From a virus: a DNA stretch of 35,201 nucleotides. A program made the translations under genes and the position numbers. The notes under the pieces were generated by a model. The model did no database searches. It was not told where the DNA came from and worked only from the letters and a program-made list of their open reading frames with translations. This document shows, piece by piece, positions 1-9,098 of this stretch. Where the stretch lies: the IMG/VR virus record IMGVR_UViG_3300025644_000310, positions 1-35,201 of that record; one strand, given 5' to 3'. Position 1 is the first letter of the stretch. Each line of letters opens with the position of its first letter.

Positions 1-246
1 TGTATCTGCATCTACTATCAATATTTGGTCGTAATCTATATTATTTGCCTCCAATATATCAAACATATAATATCGTTGCCAAGTTATTTTCATTTGTTCT
101 ATTGGTAACAATAAATCGTTCCATACTACAAGTTCACAATTATATTTATCACAAAAATGTTTCCAACTATTGATAGAATAATTATATGATTTATTTCTAC
201 CATCACCCAAATCAATGTTAGGTATAAAAACTACATTTTTACTCAC
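1..246 (-). CDS. Glycosyltransferase, GT-A-like, 3'-truncated by window edge
   Basis: Only the first 82 codons are inside the window; the gene runs off the low-coordinate end. I infer a GTG start at 246 because it overlaps the stop of the radical SAM gene (GTGAGTAA) and no ATG lies in a useful place. The visible part reads as a Rossmann-like GT-A N-terminus: an early beta strand (VVFIPNIDLGDG), an aromatic-rich middle, then IVDADT at residues 77-82, which is the usual form of the metal- and nucleotide-sugar-binding DxD motif. It is the last visible member of the glycan cluster. Acceptor and sugar are unknown. The family call rests on the DxD context only. Confidence 0.6.
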   Translation of the reverse strand, partial: MSKNVVFIPNIDLGDGRNKSYNYSINSWKHFCDKYNCELVVWNDLLLPIEQMKITWQRYYMFDILEANNIDYDQILIVDADT

Positions 247-1162
247 TAAATATACCTCGTTCTTCTTCAGAAGTACAACCACTCTTATTACATTTCCTAC
301 ACATCTGTAACAAATCTCTACGGCCTTTCTTTAAAGTTTTTCTATAATGTTCATAAGATTCATTTGTCCATACATCTTCTATACTTGTTTCCAAAACATT
401 TCCATGTATAACTTGATATTCCCAATCACAACAACATAATATTGCATCTCCATCCCATTTAATATACATTTGATTTGAAGGATACCCACAATCTTTTTGT
501 GGAACTGATATATCTGGATTTACATTTACAAGTCCACCTCTGTTCCAATATGTATGTGGACCATAATGTTCTTTCTTATTCTTATCTTCTTTTTTCTTAA
601 CTTGTTCTACATTATAATTTGATGATAAAATTATATTTACATTAGCTTCTTGAAAATGTTGCATTACTTCTATCATTCTTGTTGCATATTTATCATCAAA
701 ATAATCATCAAATTGTATCCTATTTAACCCCGCATCTATCATATCTCTCATCAACTCTTTTGTTAATCCCGTTCCGTTACTATCCATCTGAATAAATACA
801 TCAGGTAGATATTCTCTTGCTATTCTAATAAATTCAACTATTCTATCTTTATCCATTAAAGGTTCACTCATCAAGTATGGTGAAAACCTACCATTAAACT
901 CCAAATTAGCTAAATTCTTAACAATCTTTGTATAGTTTTCAACTGTCATCGTGTTATATGGAATACCCTTTTTCTTATTTTCAACCCTGTCCCATATAAG
1001 ATAATGATTAGGACAAAAATCACATTTCAAATTACAAAATTCTATTGTTTGTATTTGAATATTTGTAAATAATTGAATCCCCTTTACATAAACATCTGGT
1101 CTATGTGGGATTTCCCAAAGACCTTTACCGGCAGATAATATTCTTGGTAAATAATATTCCAT
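239..1162 (-). CDS. Radical SAM/SPASM-type protein
   Basis: The 307-residue protein carries the radical SAM cluster motif CxxxCxxC at C43, C47 and C50 (EFCNLKCDFCPN), which binds the 4Fe-4S cluster that cleaves S-adenosylmethionine. A C-terminal cysteine-rich part (CCC at 243-245, CRKC at 288-291, C296) fits a SPASM or twitch domain with auxiliary clusters. Such proteins modify peptides or sugars by radical chemistry. Because it sits among glycosyltransferases and sugar-modifying enzymes, a role in glycan tailoring is plausible, but the substrate cannot be read from the sequence. Its start shares one base with the stop of the upstream gene, and its stop overlaps the next gene, so translation is probably coupled. 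Confidence 0.85.
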   Translation of the reverse strand: MEYYLPRILSAGKGLWEIPHRPDVYVKGIQLFTNIQIQTIEFCNLKCDFCPNHYLIWDRVENKKKGIPYNTMTVENYTKIVKNLANLEFNGRFSPYLMSEPLMDKDRIVEFIRIAREYLPDVFIQMDSNGTGLTKELMRDMIDAGLNRIQFDDYFDDKYATRMIEVMQHFQEANVNIILSSNYNVEQVKKKEDKNKKEHYGPHTYWNRGGLVNVNPDISVPQKDCGYPSNQMYIKWDGDAILCCCDWEYQVIHGNVLETSIEDVWTNESYEHYRKTLKKGRRDLLQMCRKCNKSGCTSEEERGIFSE

Positions 1163-1854
1163 TATTTCTTACCTGTATGTGCTCCCATATTCAAAAAATA
1201 TTTATTATCTCGTGAATCACCTTGAATATAACTAAACTTCAAATCATTCTTCCACGCTATATAATTAAAACTCAACTGTTCTCTCTTGCTATTATATTTT
1301 AACTCGTTCCAGTGATTTTCCATTGATTCTATAACATCTTTTTCATTGTGTCGTCTTAAAACTTCCATTTGAACTACTAATCCATTATTTTCTGGATATC
1401 CATCTCGTCTATATCGATTCATCTGTTCTTTAATAAGTAGTGGGTTGTCTTTGTAATTTCCATTATTTTTTATTCCAAGTTGTAGAATGGTATTCGCTTC
1501 ACCATAGATACAATTTCGTGGGTCTAACTGATTTTGTGAGTGGTCATACGTCGCATAATTACAACCACCAAGATGACTTACTAATTCGTTTACATCTCCA
1601 ACCACTTTTATATTACCATCTAACCATAAACTGTATTCATAATCTGGAAATAACCTATGTGGTAATAACTTATGTTTACGAGCTGTTCTCGTGTTATCTA
1701 TATATAGTGGTAAAGTTGGTCTAACGTCCCATGTTTCTGATTGTAAATCTCTATCTGAAAAACATACAAAGTCCCAACCTTCTGGTTTGTAATCTGGTTC
1801 TACTAATCCATCATAACCACCAAATATAGCTGTATATATAACCTTACTATTCAT
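1162..1854 (-). CDS. Glycosyltransferase, DUF616-like
   Basis: The 230-residue protein opens with VIYTAIFGGYDGLVEPDY, which resembles the start of DUF616 (TOD1/MUCI70-type) glycosyltransferase-like proteins. Residues near 75-85 contain YSLWLDGNIKV, where LDGN occupies the place of a DxD-like motif. It overlaps the upstream GT2 gene by 8 bases and touches the downstream radical SAM gene. It is inferred to add a sugar in the phage-encoded glycan pathway; donor and acceptor are unknown. No signal peptide or membrane segment is seen, so it should act in the cytoplasm. Confidence 0.65.
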   Translation of the reverse strand: MNSKVIYTAIFGGYDGLVEPDYKPEGWDFVCFSDRDLQSETWDVRPTLPLYIDNTRTARKHKLLPHRLFPDYEYSLWLDGNIKVVGDVNELVSHLGGCNYATYDHSQNQLDPRNCIYGEANTILQLGIKNNGNYKDNPLLIKEQMNRYRRDGYPENNGLVVQMEVLRRHNEKDVIESMENHWNELKYNSKREQLSFNYIAWKNDLKFSYIQGDSRDNKYFLNMGAHTGKK

Positions 1855-2548
1855 AATTTAACAATCCTTTGTTATCTGCTTTTCTAATATCTCTCCAACC
1901 ACCTTGCTTGATATGATGTACATAGCATGTACCTACAACTACTGAATGTAATATTCGCTGCTGTAATTCTACTTCTTGATGACCCCATTTTTCTTCATGT
2001 GCAGTACTAAAAAGATTATTGTTAATGTCATAATAGTTTGATAATATTGTCTCTCTAGTCATGCCCAAACAAAATCCATTTATTACATCTACTTCGAAAA
2101 TATTACCGTGAGGTTTATTACCTTCCTGTGGAGGGCAGTTAGCATTGTTAGATATAGGACCGTATATAGCATTATCACGTAACTCATGCGTCGCTATTGC
2201 ATCAATAAAATTGTTTATTGTTTTATCTAAGATAACATCATCATTTATAACTATAATTACATTATAATCTTCTAACATCGCTTGCTTTACACCTTCATTC
2301 CAAGTATAAGTAATTCCACCGATATATTGATCTTTTATTCTAATAATACTCAAATTGTCTGGACAATTCTCTATCTTAAAAATATCGTCTGAAGCGTTGT
2401 CGAACGCAAATAACTTAAATGGATATTCACAATTAGTATATAATGATTGTATATAGTTATTAAATAAATCGAATCCATTCGGCCTATGCTTTACGCTTTG
2501 ATGTGTGGCACATACAAATCCAACTTTTATATTTGTATTATGCTTCAT
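1847..2548 (-). CDS. Glycosyltransferase family 2-like
   Basis: The 233-residue protein has a GT-A layout: an opening strand (VGFVCATHQS), then FAFDNASDD, typical of GT2 nucleotide binding, then IIVINDDVIL near residues 98-107, which is the DxD-type motif. A late NGFCLGMTRE segment and a conserved glutamate-rich stretch (HEEKWGHQEVELQQR) resemble the acceptor loop and catalytic base region of GT2 enzymes. It overlaps both neighbours by short ATG-in-stop junctions, so it belongs to one operon. Specific sugar unknown. Confidence 0.75.
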   Translation of the reverse strand: MKHNTNIKVGFVCATHQSVKHRPNGFDLFNNYIQSLYTNCEYPFKLFAFDNASDDIFKIENCPDNLSIIRIKDQYIGGITYTWNEGVKQAMLEDYNVIIVINDDVILDKTINNFIDAIATHELRDNAIYGPISNNANCPPQEGNKPHGNIFEVDVINGFCLGMTRETILSNYYDINNNLFSTAHEEKWGHQEVELQQRILHSVVVGTCYVHHIKQGGWRDIRKADNKGLLNYE

Positions 2549-3236
2549 TAAACCTTATCCCCATATTTTTATATTCATCTTCTGAATATCGATGTGTATA
2601 GTGGTCAATATTAGATGGAGAGGTCCAAATACTTGCACCAGAGAATTCACCAGAACATACCCATTGTTCACAATCTAATCTTATACCTCTAGGGTGTAAG
2701 TTCTCTATCTTACCTAACCCTTTTATGTGCTCTGATTTAGACCACCAGAAGTTTCCGGCGTAATGCCACCCTTTAGTATGTGATCTACTATCTACTTGTA
2801 GATTAACACCACAAGTATCATACGTATCTAATAAATTAATGCATTCTTTCCATTTAGTGACATTAAAGTATATCATATAATTAACCCAATCTTCAATTTG
2901 TAAAGAGTGTTTTCTAGAATTTCCTTTTGAATGTAAATATAATACACGAAAATCTTCTTTCTGAGAATCTTCCTTTAATAATTCTAAGGTTTTCTTTTCT
3001 CGTAAACTGATATCGTTAGATTGAAAAATAATATTCAATTTGGATTTCATATAAGAATGTAAAAGTATTTTTGCTTCTTCAATTTCTACATCGCTTCCGT
3101 AAACACACACTCTTATCTCGTCTATAAAATCATATAAACCAGAATCTTTAATAGTCACAAGAAATCCTTCAATGATTGATTTCCAATTATTGATAGCACA
3201 AAGATGTAGATATATATATGTTTTTACATTAATCAC
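2538..3236 (-). CDS. Glycosyltransferase-like protein
   Basis: About 232 residues. An upstream TTG at 3248 is possible, but a GTG at 3236 preceded by GGGAGGA and overlapping the epimerase stop as GTGA is the better start. Seen: VLYLHSKGNSRK, HYAGNFWWSKSEH and an acidic DCEQWVCSGEF stretch. YLHSKG and HYAGNFWW are recurrent in phage and surface-polysaccharide glycosyltransferase-like proteins of the rhamnan-synthesis type. I see no classic DxD. It probably transfers a sugar, given its place between an epimerase and a GT2, but this is inferred from motif resemblance and context. Confidence 0.55.
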   Translation of the reverse strand: MINVKTYIYLHLCAINNWKSIIEGFLVTIKDSGLYDFIDEIRVCVYGSDVEIEEAKILLHSYMKSKLNIIFQSNDISLREKKTLELLKEDSQKEDFRVLYLHSKGNSRKHSLQIEDWVNYMIYFNVTKWKECINLLDTYDTCGVNLQVDSRSHTKGWHYAGNFWWSKSEHIKGLGKIENLHPRGIRLDCEQWVCSGEFSGASIWTSPSNIDHYTHRYSEDEYKNMGIRFNEA

Positions 3237-4225
3237 TTTTCCTCCCAATACTCATAAACTCCCTTCTCTATTTCATAACTTTCCCAAAATTTTCTCATGT
3301 TGTTAGGTTGTGTTTTGGCCCAGACCCACATCTGCTGTAACCCATCATGTAATGAAGTTACATCTTTATACTCCAACAACTTTTCTGATTTACTCCAGGT
3401 AGAATGTGCATCCTTTACCTCATGTCTTGCTTCTTTATGAACCTTCTCTCCTCCTCCTATTACATCTCTTAAAATTTTATTTGCTTCATTAATAGTATAA
3501 AATTTTGTTCCTCCAAGATTTATAATTTCCTTTGAGCAATTTGGCTGCATTCCTGCTTTATAAAGTGGCTCTATACAATCACCAATATAGCTAAAAGCTC
3601 TAGTTTGCTCTCCATCTCCAAAAATTGTCATTGGCTCTTTATTAATATACTGATACATCCATATACCTAATACATTTCTATATTTATCCCAGATATTTTG
3701 CTTTTCACCATAAACATTGTGTGGTCTAATTATACACCAATCTAATCCATGTTGTTCACCTGCTATCTTGATATCCATCTCACAAGCATACTTTGCGACT
3801 CCATATGGATCTACAGGTTCAGGTATATCCCTTTCATCAAATGGTGATTTACCGTGACCATACACAGCCATTGTTGATGTAAATACTAATCTTTTTACTT
3901 CATAATTAATACAACAATTTACTATTTTAGCTGTTGAAATTAAATTATTTTTATAATTAAAAGCTCTCATAAAAGGGCTTAATCCTTCTGCAGCATAAGC
4001 TGCAAAATGATATACAATATCAGGAGCAGTTTTTTCAAAAATATTATTTAATTGATTTCCTTCTAATAAATCAAACTTATAAAATTCTACGTCTTTATGG
4101 ATATTATTAATATACCCACCACTTAAATCATCTATACCAATGACTCTATGATTTGTATTTTCAATTACCCAATCTGCAAACTTACTTCCTATTAATCCAG
4201 CTACTCCTGTTATCAGTATTTTCAT
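3233..4225 (-). CDS. NAD-dependent sugar epimerase/dehydratase (GalE-like)
   Basis: The 330-residue protein is an extended short-chain dehydrogenase. The NAD-binding glycine motif TGVAGLIG is at residues 6-13, the acidic IDDLSGG at 30-36, the catalytic serine/threonine in VFTSTMAVYG (about 113-122), and the YxxxK pair is Y140 and K144 (YGVAK). Length and motifs fit UDP-glucose 4-epimerase or a related UDP-sugar epimerase, which changes the configuration of a nucleotide sugar before transfer. It lies between glycosyltransferase genes and overlaps the next start. Exact substrate cannot be set from sequence alone. Confidence 0.85.
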   Translation of the reverse strand: MKILITGVAGLIGSKFADWVIENTNHRVIGIDDLSGGYINNIHKDVEFYKFDLLEGNQLNNIFEKTAPDIVYHFAAYAAEGLSPFMRAFNYKNNLISTAKIVNCCINYEVKRLVFTSTMAVYGHGKSPFDERDIPEPVDPYGVAKYACEMDIKIAGEQHGLDWCIIRPHNVYGEKQNIWDKYRNVLGIWMYQYINKEPMTIFGDGEQTRAFSYIGDCIEPLYKAGMQPNCSKEIINLGGTKFYTINEANKILRDVIGGGEKVHKEARHEVKDAHSTWSKSEKLLEYKDVTSLHDGLQQMWVWAKTQPNNMRKFWESYEIEKGVYEYWEEK

Positions 4226-4228
4226 TTA

Positions 4229-5065
4229 TTAATCCCTTAACTTAAAGCTCTTATAATCTTCATTACCTCTGTTCTGTGATATCAACCAATCTCTAGCCTT
4301 TACCGTATCCATATCTATCCATTCTTGAATTTTTGAATTTGCAAATCCATTATATTTAAGATGTATTTTACAATTATCCTCTTCCATATCTATATATACA
4401 TCAGCATGCTTCCACTTTGGTGTTCCTGTTTTAGATCCAGGTGTATGATGATGTGTATACTCTAGTTCTGTTCTCCAGTTTTCGAATCCATGCTCTAACA
4501 TCTGAAAATTAAGATCTGCATTAGGTACTGTCATCATATGCTCATCATATCTAATTAGATGCTCTCTCATTATATCTCCACTTACTAGTGTTATACCATC
4601 AGTCCAGTATGTTTCAAATGTATCTGTATCTCGCACTTTTAAGGTTTCAATGGTATACTCCTTTCTAGGATTATACTTTCGCTGACCCCCGTGTAACCGT
4701 GTCCCGAATACACCACAATTAGGTATACTTTTAGATAATGATGTAATTTTTTCTAACCAGTTACTTGTTGTAATTACTAGATCGTCCTCTTGATACAAAT
4801 ACCAATCTTCATCAGTTAAATATTCTAATCCTTTATTCATAGCCTTAGCAATATGTCCACCTGGTTCTGATGTAGTTTTAATTATATTTGTATAACCAAA
4901 ATCGTGTGCCAAAAACTCATCATCAGAATACGTACCATTTTTTACTATTACAGTTTTAATATCAAATGTATCGTTTGAATAAACTGAATCTATAACTTCT
5001 TGTAATAATTCTAATCTACTTGCTGTTGTTGGTATTACTACTAATATGCTTTGCTTTTTATTCAT
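4229..5065 (-). CDS. Glycosyltransferase family 2-like
   Basis: The 278-residue protein starts with an LVVIPTTASRLELLQEVIDS strand-helix, has an asparagine-glycine nucleotide site (VIVKNG) and then WYLYQEDDLVIT near residues 93-104, where EDD is the metal-binding motif. GGHIAKAMNKGLEYL corresponds to the GT2 helix before that motif. The gene is the first after a short 49-base gap that contains a T4-late-type TATAAATA box, so it may head a late transcript that includes the epimerase and further glycosyltransferases. Sugar specificity unknown. Confidence 0.8.
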   Translation of the reverse strand: MNKKQSILVVIPTTASRLELLQEVIDSVYSNDTFDIKTVIVKNGTYSDDEFLAHDFGYTNIIKTTSEPGGHIAKAMNKGLEYLTDEDWYLYQEDDLVITTSNWLEKITSLSKSIPNCGVFGTRLHGGQRKYNPRKEYTIETLKVRDTDTFETYWTDGITLVSGDIMREHLIRYDEHMMTVPNADLNFQMLEHGFENWRTELEYTHHHTPGSKTGTPKWKHADVYIDMEEDNCKIHLKYNGFANSKIQEWIDMDTVKARDWLISQNRGNEDYKSFKLRD

Positions 5066-5078
5066 ATGATTTGCTCTT

Positions 5079-5086
5079 TATTTATA
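5079..5086 (-). promoter_or_regulatory. Candidate T4-type late promoter box
   Basis: The minus strand reads TATAAATA in the only clear intergenic gap of this cluster (5066-5114), about 13 bases before the ATG at 5065. TATAAATA is the T4 late-promoter -10 consensus recognised by gp55-type sigma. In DNA this AT-rich the 8-mer occurs several times by chance, so position is the main support. Confidence 0.4.
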
Positions 5087-5114
5087 ATATACGAAAATAA
5101 TACTCAATACCCTA

Positions 5115-6080
5115 CTACATAGTTAATATATTAATATCATTCTGCACCATTCGTTGAATCATTTCAACAAAAGAAACTTTAGGTTGCCAACCAAGTATAT
5201 TTAAAGCTTTTGTTGCATCTCCAGTTAAGTTATCAACATCCACAGGGCGGATCATTGCCGGATCTTGTATTACATATTGAGACCAATCATCTACACCTAT
5301 TGCGGAAAATGATGCATCTAGTAACTGTCTAATTGAGTATTTTTTTCCTGTTGCTATGACGTAATCATCTGGCGTATCTTGTTGCAACATTAACCACATT
5401 GCTTCTACATAGTCAGGAGCATATCCCCAGTCACGCTTAGCATCTAGATTACCTAGCTTTATACTATCAGAAAGTCCTAGATGTATTCTAGCGACTCCAT
5501 TTGTTATTTTACGAGTAACAAATTCTATACCCCTTCGCTCAGACTCATGATTGAATAATATACCACTACAAGCGAATAAAGTATGAGATTCTCGATAATT
5601 CTTAGTTATCCAATGTCCATATAGTTTAGCTACTCCATATGGACTTCTAGGATAAAATCGTGTCAACTCTGTTTGAGGTGTTTCTACTACTTTACCGAAC
5701 ATTTCAGATGTAGATGCTTGGTAAAACTTAATACTACTATTATACTCTCGAATAGCTTCTAGCATTCGAAGAACTCCTAACGCTCCTACATTACCAGTAT
5801 TCTCTGGAGTATTCCAGCTCTCACCTACATATGACATAGCTCCTAAATTATAAATTTCATCAGGATTGGATTCTTTAATACATCGTAGTAATGAGTTTTG
5901 ATCTGTTAAGTCACCGTTTATAAATGTAATTTTGCTTTCTAGATGGTGAGTGTTTACTCGATTCTTTGTTGATGATCGTCGCTCTAACCCGTACACGATA
6001 TACCCTTTAGTTAGTAAAAAGTCAGCAAGATAGCTACCATCTTGACCGTTTATTCCTGTAATAAGTGCTCGTTTTTTCAT
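5115..6080 (-). CDS. gmd: GDP-mannose 4,6-dehydratase
   Basis: The enzyme converts GDP-D-mannose to GDP-4-keto-6-deoxymannose, the precursor of GDP-fucose, rhamnose and perosamine-type sugars. I prefer the ATG at 6080 (321 residues), preceded by AAGG, over the GTG at 6089. The NADP-binding [16 protein letters not shown] is at the N-terminus, STSEMFG follows near 123-129 and the catalytic YxxxK is YGVAK (Y148, K152). FNHESERRG and [16 protein letters not shown] are GMD hallmarks (substrate and cofactor binding). Length is slightly under the usual 340-370. It implies a 6-deoxyhexose made by the phage. It overlaps or abuts the upstream C-methyltransferase. Confidence 0.92.
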   Translation of the reverse strand: MKKRALITGINGQDGSYLADFLLTKGYIVYGLERRSSTKNRVNTHHLESKITFINGDLTDQNSLLRCIKESNPDEIYNLGAMSYVGESWNTPENTGNVGALGVLRMLEAIREYNSSIKFYQASTSEMFGKVVETPQTELTRFYPRSPYGVAKLYGHWITKNYRESHTLFACSGILFNHESERRGIEFVTRKITNGVARIHLGLSDSIKLGNLDAKRDWGYAPDYVEAMWLMLQQDTPDDYVIATGKKYSIRQLLDASFSAIGVDDWSQYVIQDPAMIRPVDVDNLTGDATKALNILGWQPKVSFVEMIQRMVQNDINILTM

Positions 6081-6081
6081 A

Positions 6082-7308
6082 TTACTCACCTTCTATAATC
6101 TCAAATGATGGACATGGTACTATAAACTTTCCACCATTATTTAGATAATCTTTCTCTCGTCTTCTAAATTCATTTATAAAATGCCAAGGTAATACTAACA
6201 TGTAGTCAGGATTTTGCTTTCTCATATACTCCTCAGAATATATCGGTATATTTGTACCTACCGTTTTTAATCCAAACTTATATGGACTTCGCTCTGCTAT
6301 ACCATCTATAAGTGAATTATCTAATCCATACCACTGTAATAGAGTATTACCTTTTGTAGAAGCTCCATACCCCCATACTGTTTTACCTTCACTCTTTACT
6401 TGCTTTATAAATGCTACAGTCTCATCTCGCAACTTGCATATCTTATCATAGAACTCTAAATAAGGATCCAATGATGTGATTTTCTCATTTGCCTCCATAG
6501 CTAAAATACTATCAACTCTATACTGTGCTACATCTCGAAAAGGAGCTGTTCTAAACATAGTATCATCTGCGATATTTTTTCTAATATATACTCTAAAACT
6601 TCCTCCATTAATATCATTCAATGTACAATCAACCACACTCATATTAACTTGATTTAGCAAATTACTGATGGAGGTTAAGCTATAATAATATACATGTTCG
6701 TGACATATATTATCGAATGCTAATTGTTTTAACATTAATGGAGTATAACTCATTTGAAGTACGAATAATCCATTATCATCTAACACCTCATCAATATCTC
6801 TTAGAAATGATATTGGATCATCTAAATCATAAAACATAGCAATCGTTGTTATTATCTTAGCTTTTTTATTCCCATATTTTGATTTCTTAAAAACTTCAGA
6901 TGTAAAATAATCCTGTATAATTGTGTCTGCGATTTGAGAAGATTCATTATAATATGAATCATCTACTGGGTCTATTCCAATTTTTATCATATCATCAGGT
7001 ACAAATTTTAAAAGTGTACCGTCATTACACGCGATGTCTAAAAAAACATCACCATCATCTATTGGTATAGATGTTACACAATCTTCAGCTATCGATTTCA
7101 ATTCATTGGTCATAGTCGCGTTTATACCTGATCTATACCAATATTGTCCATACATTTTATCTGGATTTGTAACAGAATCTAATTTTGGTGCACCTATGGA
7201 TTCATCCATAACTAAAGACAATAGTTCTCTGCCCCCTCTTGGTGGGTTATTATCTTTTATAAAATCGGAAACATATAAATCTCCTAATGAAAATAATTTA
7301 TTATTCAT
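6082..7308 (-). CDS. NDP-sugar C-methyltransferase
   Basis: The 408-residue protein has a class I SAM-binding motif [14 protein letters not shown] (about 89-102), a motif resembling IGIDPVDD (110-117), and a C-terminal domain with [15 protein letters not shown] from about 311, which marks the C-methyltransferase C-terminal family (TylC3/EvaC-like). These enzymes add a methyl to a carbon of a keto-deoxysugar. The usual N-terminal zinc-binding cysteines are absent here: the first 60 residues lack a CxxC pair, so that small domain is degenerate or replaced. It sits directly before gmd, whose product is a keto sugar, which supports a joint pathway for a branched deoxysugar. ATGA overlap with the FkbM gene. 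Confidence 0.82.
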   Translation of the reverse strand: MNNKLFSLGDLYVSDFIKDNNPPRGGRELLSLVMDESIGAPKLDSVTNPDKMYGQYWYRSGINATMTNELKSIAEDCVTSIPIDDGDVFLDIACNDGTLLKFVPDDMIKIGIDPVDDSYYNESSQIADTIIQDYFTSEVFKKSKYGNKKAKIITTIAMFYDLDDPISFLRDIDEVLDDNGLFVLQMSYTPLMLKQLAFDNICHEHVYYYSLTSISNLLNQVNMSVVDCTLNDINGGSFRVYIRKNIADDTMFRTAPFRDVAQYRVDSILAMEANEKITSLDPYLEFYDKICKLRDETVAFIKQVKSEGKTVWGYGASTKGNTLLQWYGLDNSLIDGIAERSPYKFGLKTVGTNIPIYSEEYMRKQNPDYMLVLPWHFINEFRRREKDYLNNGGKFIVPCPSFEIIEGE

Positions 7309-7997
7309 ATTTTGTTCTCCTCATGTTTAATATAAAAATCATTAATTTTATATCTTTTATCTTTTTTGTATCCCATTAAATTCATATATTCCTCAATATT
7401 ATCATCATTGTAATTATTTTCTATTATTAATAATTTAACACTATATTTATCAAAATCTAAACCTTTTATTACATCCAATTCCGTTCCTTCTGTATCTATG
7501 GATATAAAATCTATATCTACAACATTTTCAAATGGTGTATCAGATGTTTCATTTTCTAATATCCAATTTAATGTTCTAACTTTTACATCCACTTTATAGC
7601 TATCATTTATTATTTCTTTATGATCTTCAACCAATCTTTCATCTGGTGACAATGATGTGAGTGAAGATGTTATATCATCCTTTCCTACTCTAAAAATGTG
7701 TAATGGTAATTCTTTATTTTCTTTACCACATGCATAATATCTAACAAATTTTCTATGTGCTGTTAATGATTCTTTATGTTCTATATTTGGTTCTATACAT
7801 AGAGCATCCCAACCTATATCTTCAAAATATTTAGTATTAGAGCCTTTATAACCATTAGCAGCTCCAACCTCAATACATATACCATCTGATTTATTCTTAA
7901 AATAAGATTCAATAATCTTATCTGTTTCCCACTGCCCGTAATATTTACTTGTAGCTTGCGTATTAAGCTCTGTGTTATTTTTATTTACATTATACAT
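7305..7997 (-). CDS. FkbM-family methyltransferase
   Basis: About 230 residues from the ATG at 7997; an upstream TTG at 8027 gives 240. SAM motif I is CIEVGAANGYKGSNT, a downstream IEP acidic loop follows, and DIDFISIDTEGTELDVIKG is the FkbM signature (DxxG-E region). FkbM-type enzymes are usually O-methyltransferases, often on sugars or polysaccharides. In this cluster it likely O-methylates a transferred sugar or nucleotide sugar. It overlaps the next gene as ATGA. Confidence 0.85.
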   Translation of the reverse strand: MYNVNKNNTELNTQATSKYYGQWETDKIIESYFKNKSDGICIEVGAANGYKGSNTKYFEDIGWDALCIEPNIEHKESLTAHRKFVRYYACGKENKELPLHIFRVGKDDITSSLTSLSPDERLVEDHKEIINDSYKVDVKVRTLNWILENETSDTPFENVVDIDFISIDTEGTELDVIKGLDFDKYSVKLLIIENNYNDDNIEEYMNLMGYKKDKRYKINDFYIKHEENKI

Positions 7998-8005
7998 ATC
8001 TATCT

Positions 8006-8776
8006 CTATCTTAAATAATGGATCCAACCACGTGCTATTGCTATTGATTGCATTCTTCTAAATACATCAATATCTTCACTATATAAATCTTTTGCAAAAT
8101 CTTTATCTGAATCAGATGAACCTGTTTTATCAAATTTATTAATTATACCAGTATTAAATGAGTTACGTCTAGCTGCATCTAGATTTGGGAATACAGTAAC
8201 GTCTTTCGTGATTAATACATTACATCCTAAAGGCGATGATATATTATTTAACCTCTCAAATTGGTGACAGTCTACTCCACCACGATCTTGAGCATTTTTT
8301 AACAGCTTAATTAAAAACTCTCGCTTCCATATACTTGGTAGTAGTGATGTAGTATGTAATGTAGATGGAGTATCAGTACAAGTATACCAATTTCCGCTAT
8401 ATAATACTGATGCTTTGCTTGTATAATCTTTATGAAGATATAGCTTATCCACTCCGCCCGCCTCCATTAAAGCAATTCCTTCAGCTAACCGGGTAGCATC
8501 CACAGGCTTTACGAGGTAATGATCTTCAAACGATAGTAGTAGATACTCGTCATCTATAGATTCGAAAAAAGTAATTAATGGAAAGGTCCATGTAGGAAAA
8601 TCCTTCTGTTTTCCCATAGATGTAAATTCAAAATTATTCGGTAATATTATGTCTGGTGAATCAAATCCTAATATTACTGTATCTACATCGTCACCAGTCC
8701 AGTATTTAGTAAATAGTTGAATATACCCTTCTAGTAAGAAATTGTATCGATCAGATGTAATTATAAAGCTCCTCAC
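8006..8776 (-). CDS. Glycosyltransferase-like protein
   Basis: The 256-residue protein starts at a GTG at 8776 that overlaps the stop of the upstream DUF4254-like gene; GGAGAGG lies a few bases before it. Seen: an N-terminal strand FIITSDRYNFLLEGYIQLF, a DEYLLLSFEDHYLVKPVD segment (about 77-94) whose EDH could stand for a DxD, and a later RGGVDCHQFERLN stretch. The layout looks like a GT-A enzyme and the context is glycan synthesis, but no family can be named with certainty. Confidence 0.5.
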   Translation of the reverse strand: MRSFIITSDRYNFLLEGYIQLFTKYWTGDDVDTVILGFDSPDIILPNNFEFTSMGKQKDFPTWTFPLITFFESIDDEYLLLSFEDHYLVKPVDATRLAEGIALMEAGGVDKLYLHKDYTSKASVLYSGNWYTCTDTPSTLHTTSLLPSIWKREFLIKLLKNAQDRGGVDCHQFERLNNISSPLGCNVLITKDVTVFPNLDAARRNSFNTGIINKFDKTGSSDSDKDFAKDLYSEDIDVFRRMQSIAIARGWIHYLR

Positions 8777-9081
8777 TACCTATCCTCTCCACTGTAAAAT
8801 TTATTCTTACCTGTTCCTAATAACTGCTCAGCTGTTATTTTGAAAGTTGTATCATTTGAAGATATTTTGTCAATTAATACTCTAATTCCTGAATTGATCT
8901 GATCTATTAAATCATTTCGCTCTCTATTTGTCGAGCTTATCTTAGATAAGAATTGCTTTAATTCCTGCTCAGTTCGTGATTCACTTGTATTACAGTAATT
9001 TCTTCGCTCATCTTCTAAATTCCATAACCGTATATTTGATATAGTTAACTTATCGATAAGATCTCCTATTGTATCAGCCAT
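8776..9081 (-). CDS. DUF4254-like small helical protein
   Basis: The 101-residue protein is predicted mostly helical. It contains IGDLIDKLTISNIRLWNLED at the N-terminus and NRERNDLIDQIN in the middle. The arrangement LW..ED..R then NR.RNDLID.IN recalls DUF4254, a small domain often found next to glycosyltransferases. It is translationally coupled to the glycosyltransferase-like gene that follows. A second, diverged relative is at 10925-11332. Possible role: accessory subunit for a glycosyltransferase, inferred from context only. Confidence 0.45.
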   Translation of the reverse strand: MADTIGDLIDKLTISNIRLWNLEDERRNYCNTSESRTEQELKQFLSKISSTNRERNDLIDQINSGIRVLIDKISSNDTTFKITAEQLLGTGKNKFYSGEDR

Positions 9082-9098
9082 TTTGATTCTCGTGTATT

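Noticed and set aside
1440-1724. Plus-strand open frame of 94 codons
   Set aside because: Lies opposite the DUF616-like gene, is low-complexity in His/Leu/Tyr and has no ribosome site. The other plus-strand frames are the same kind of shadow.
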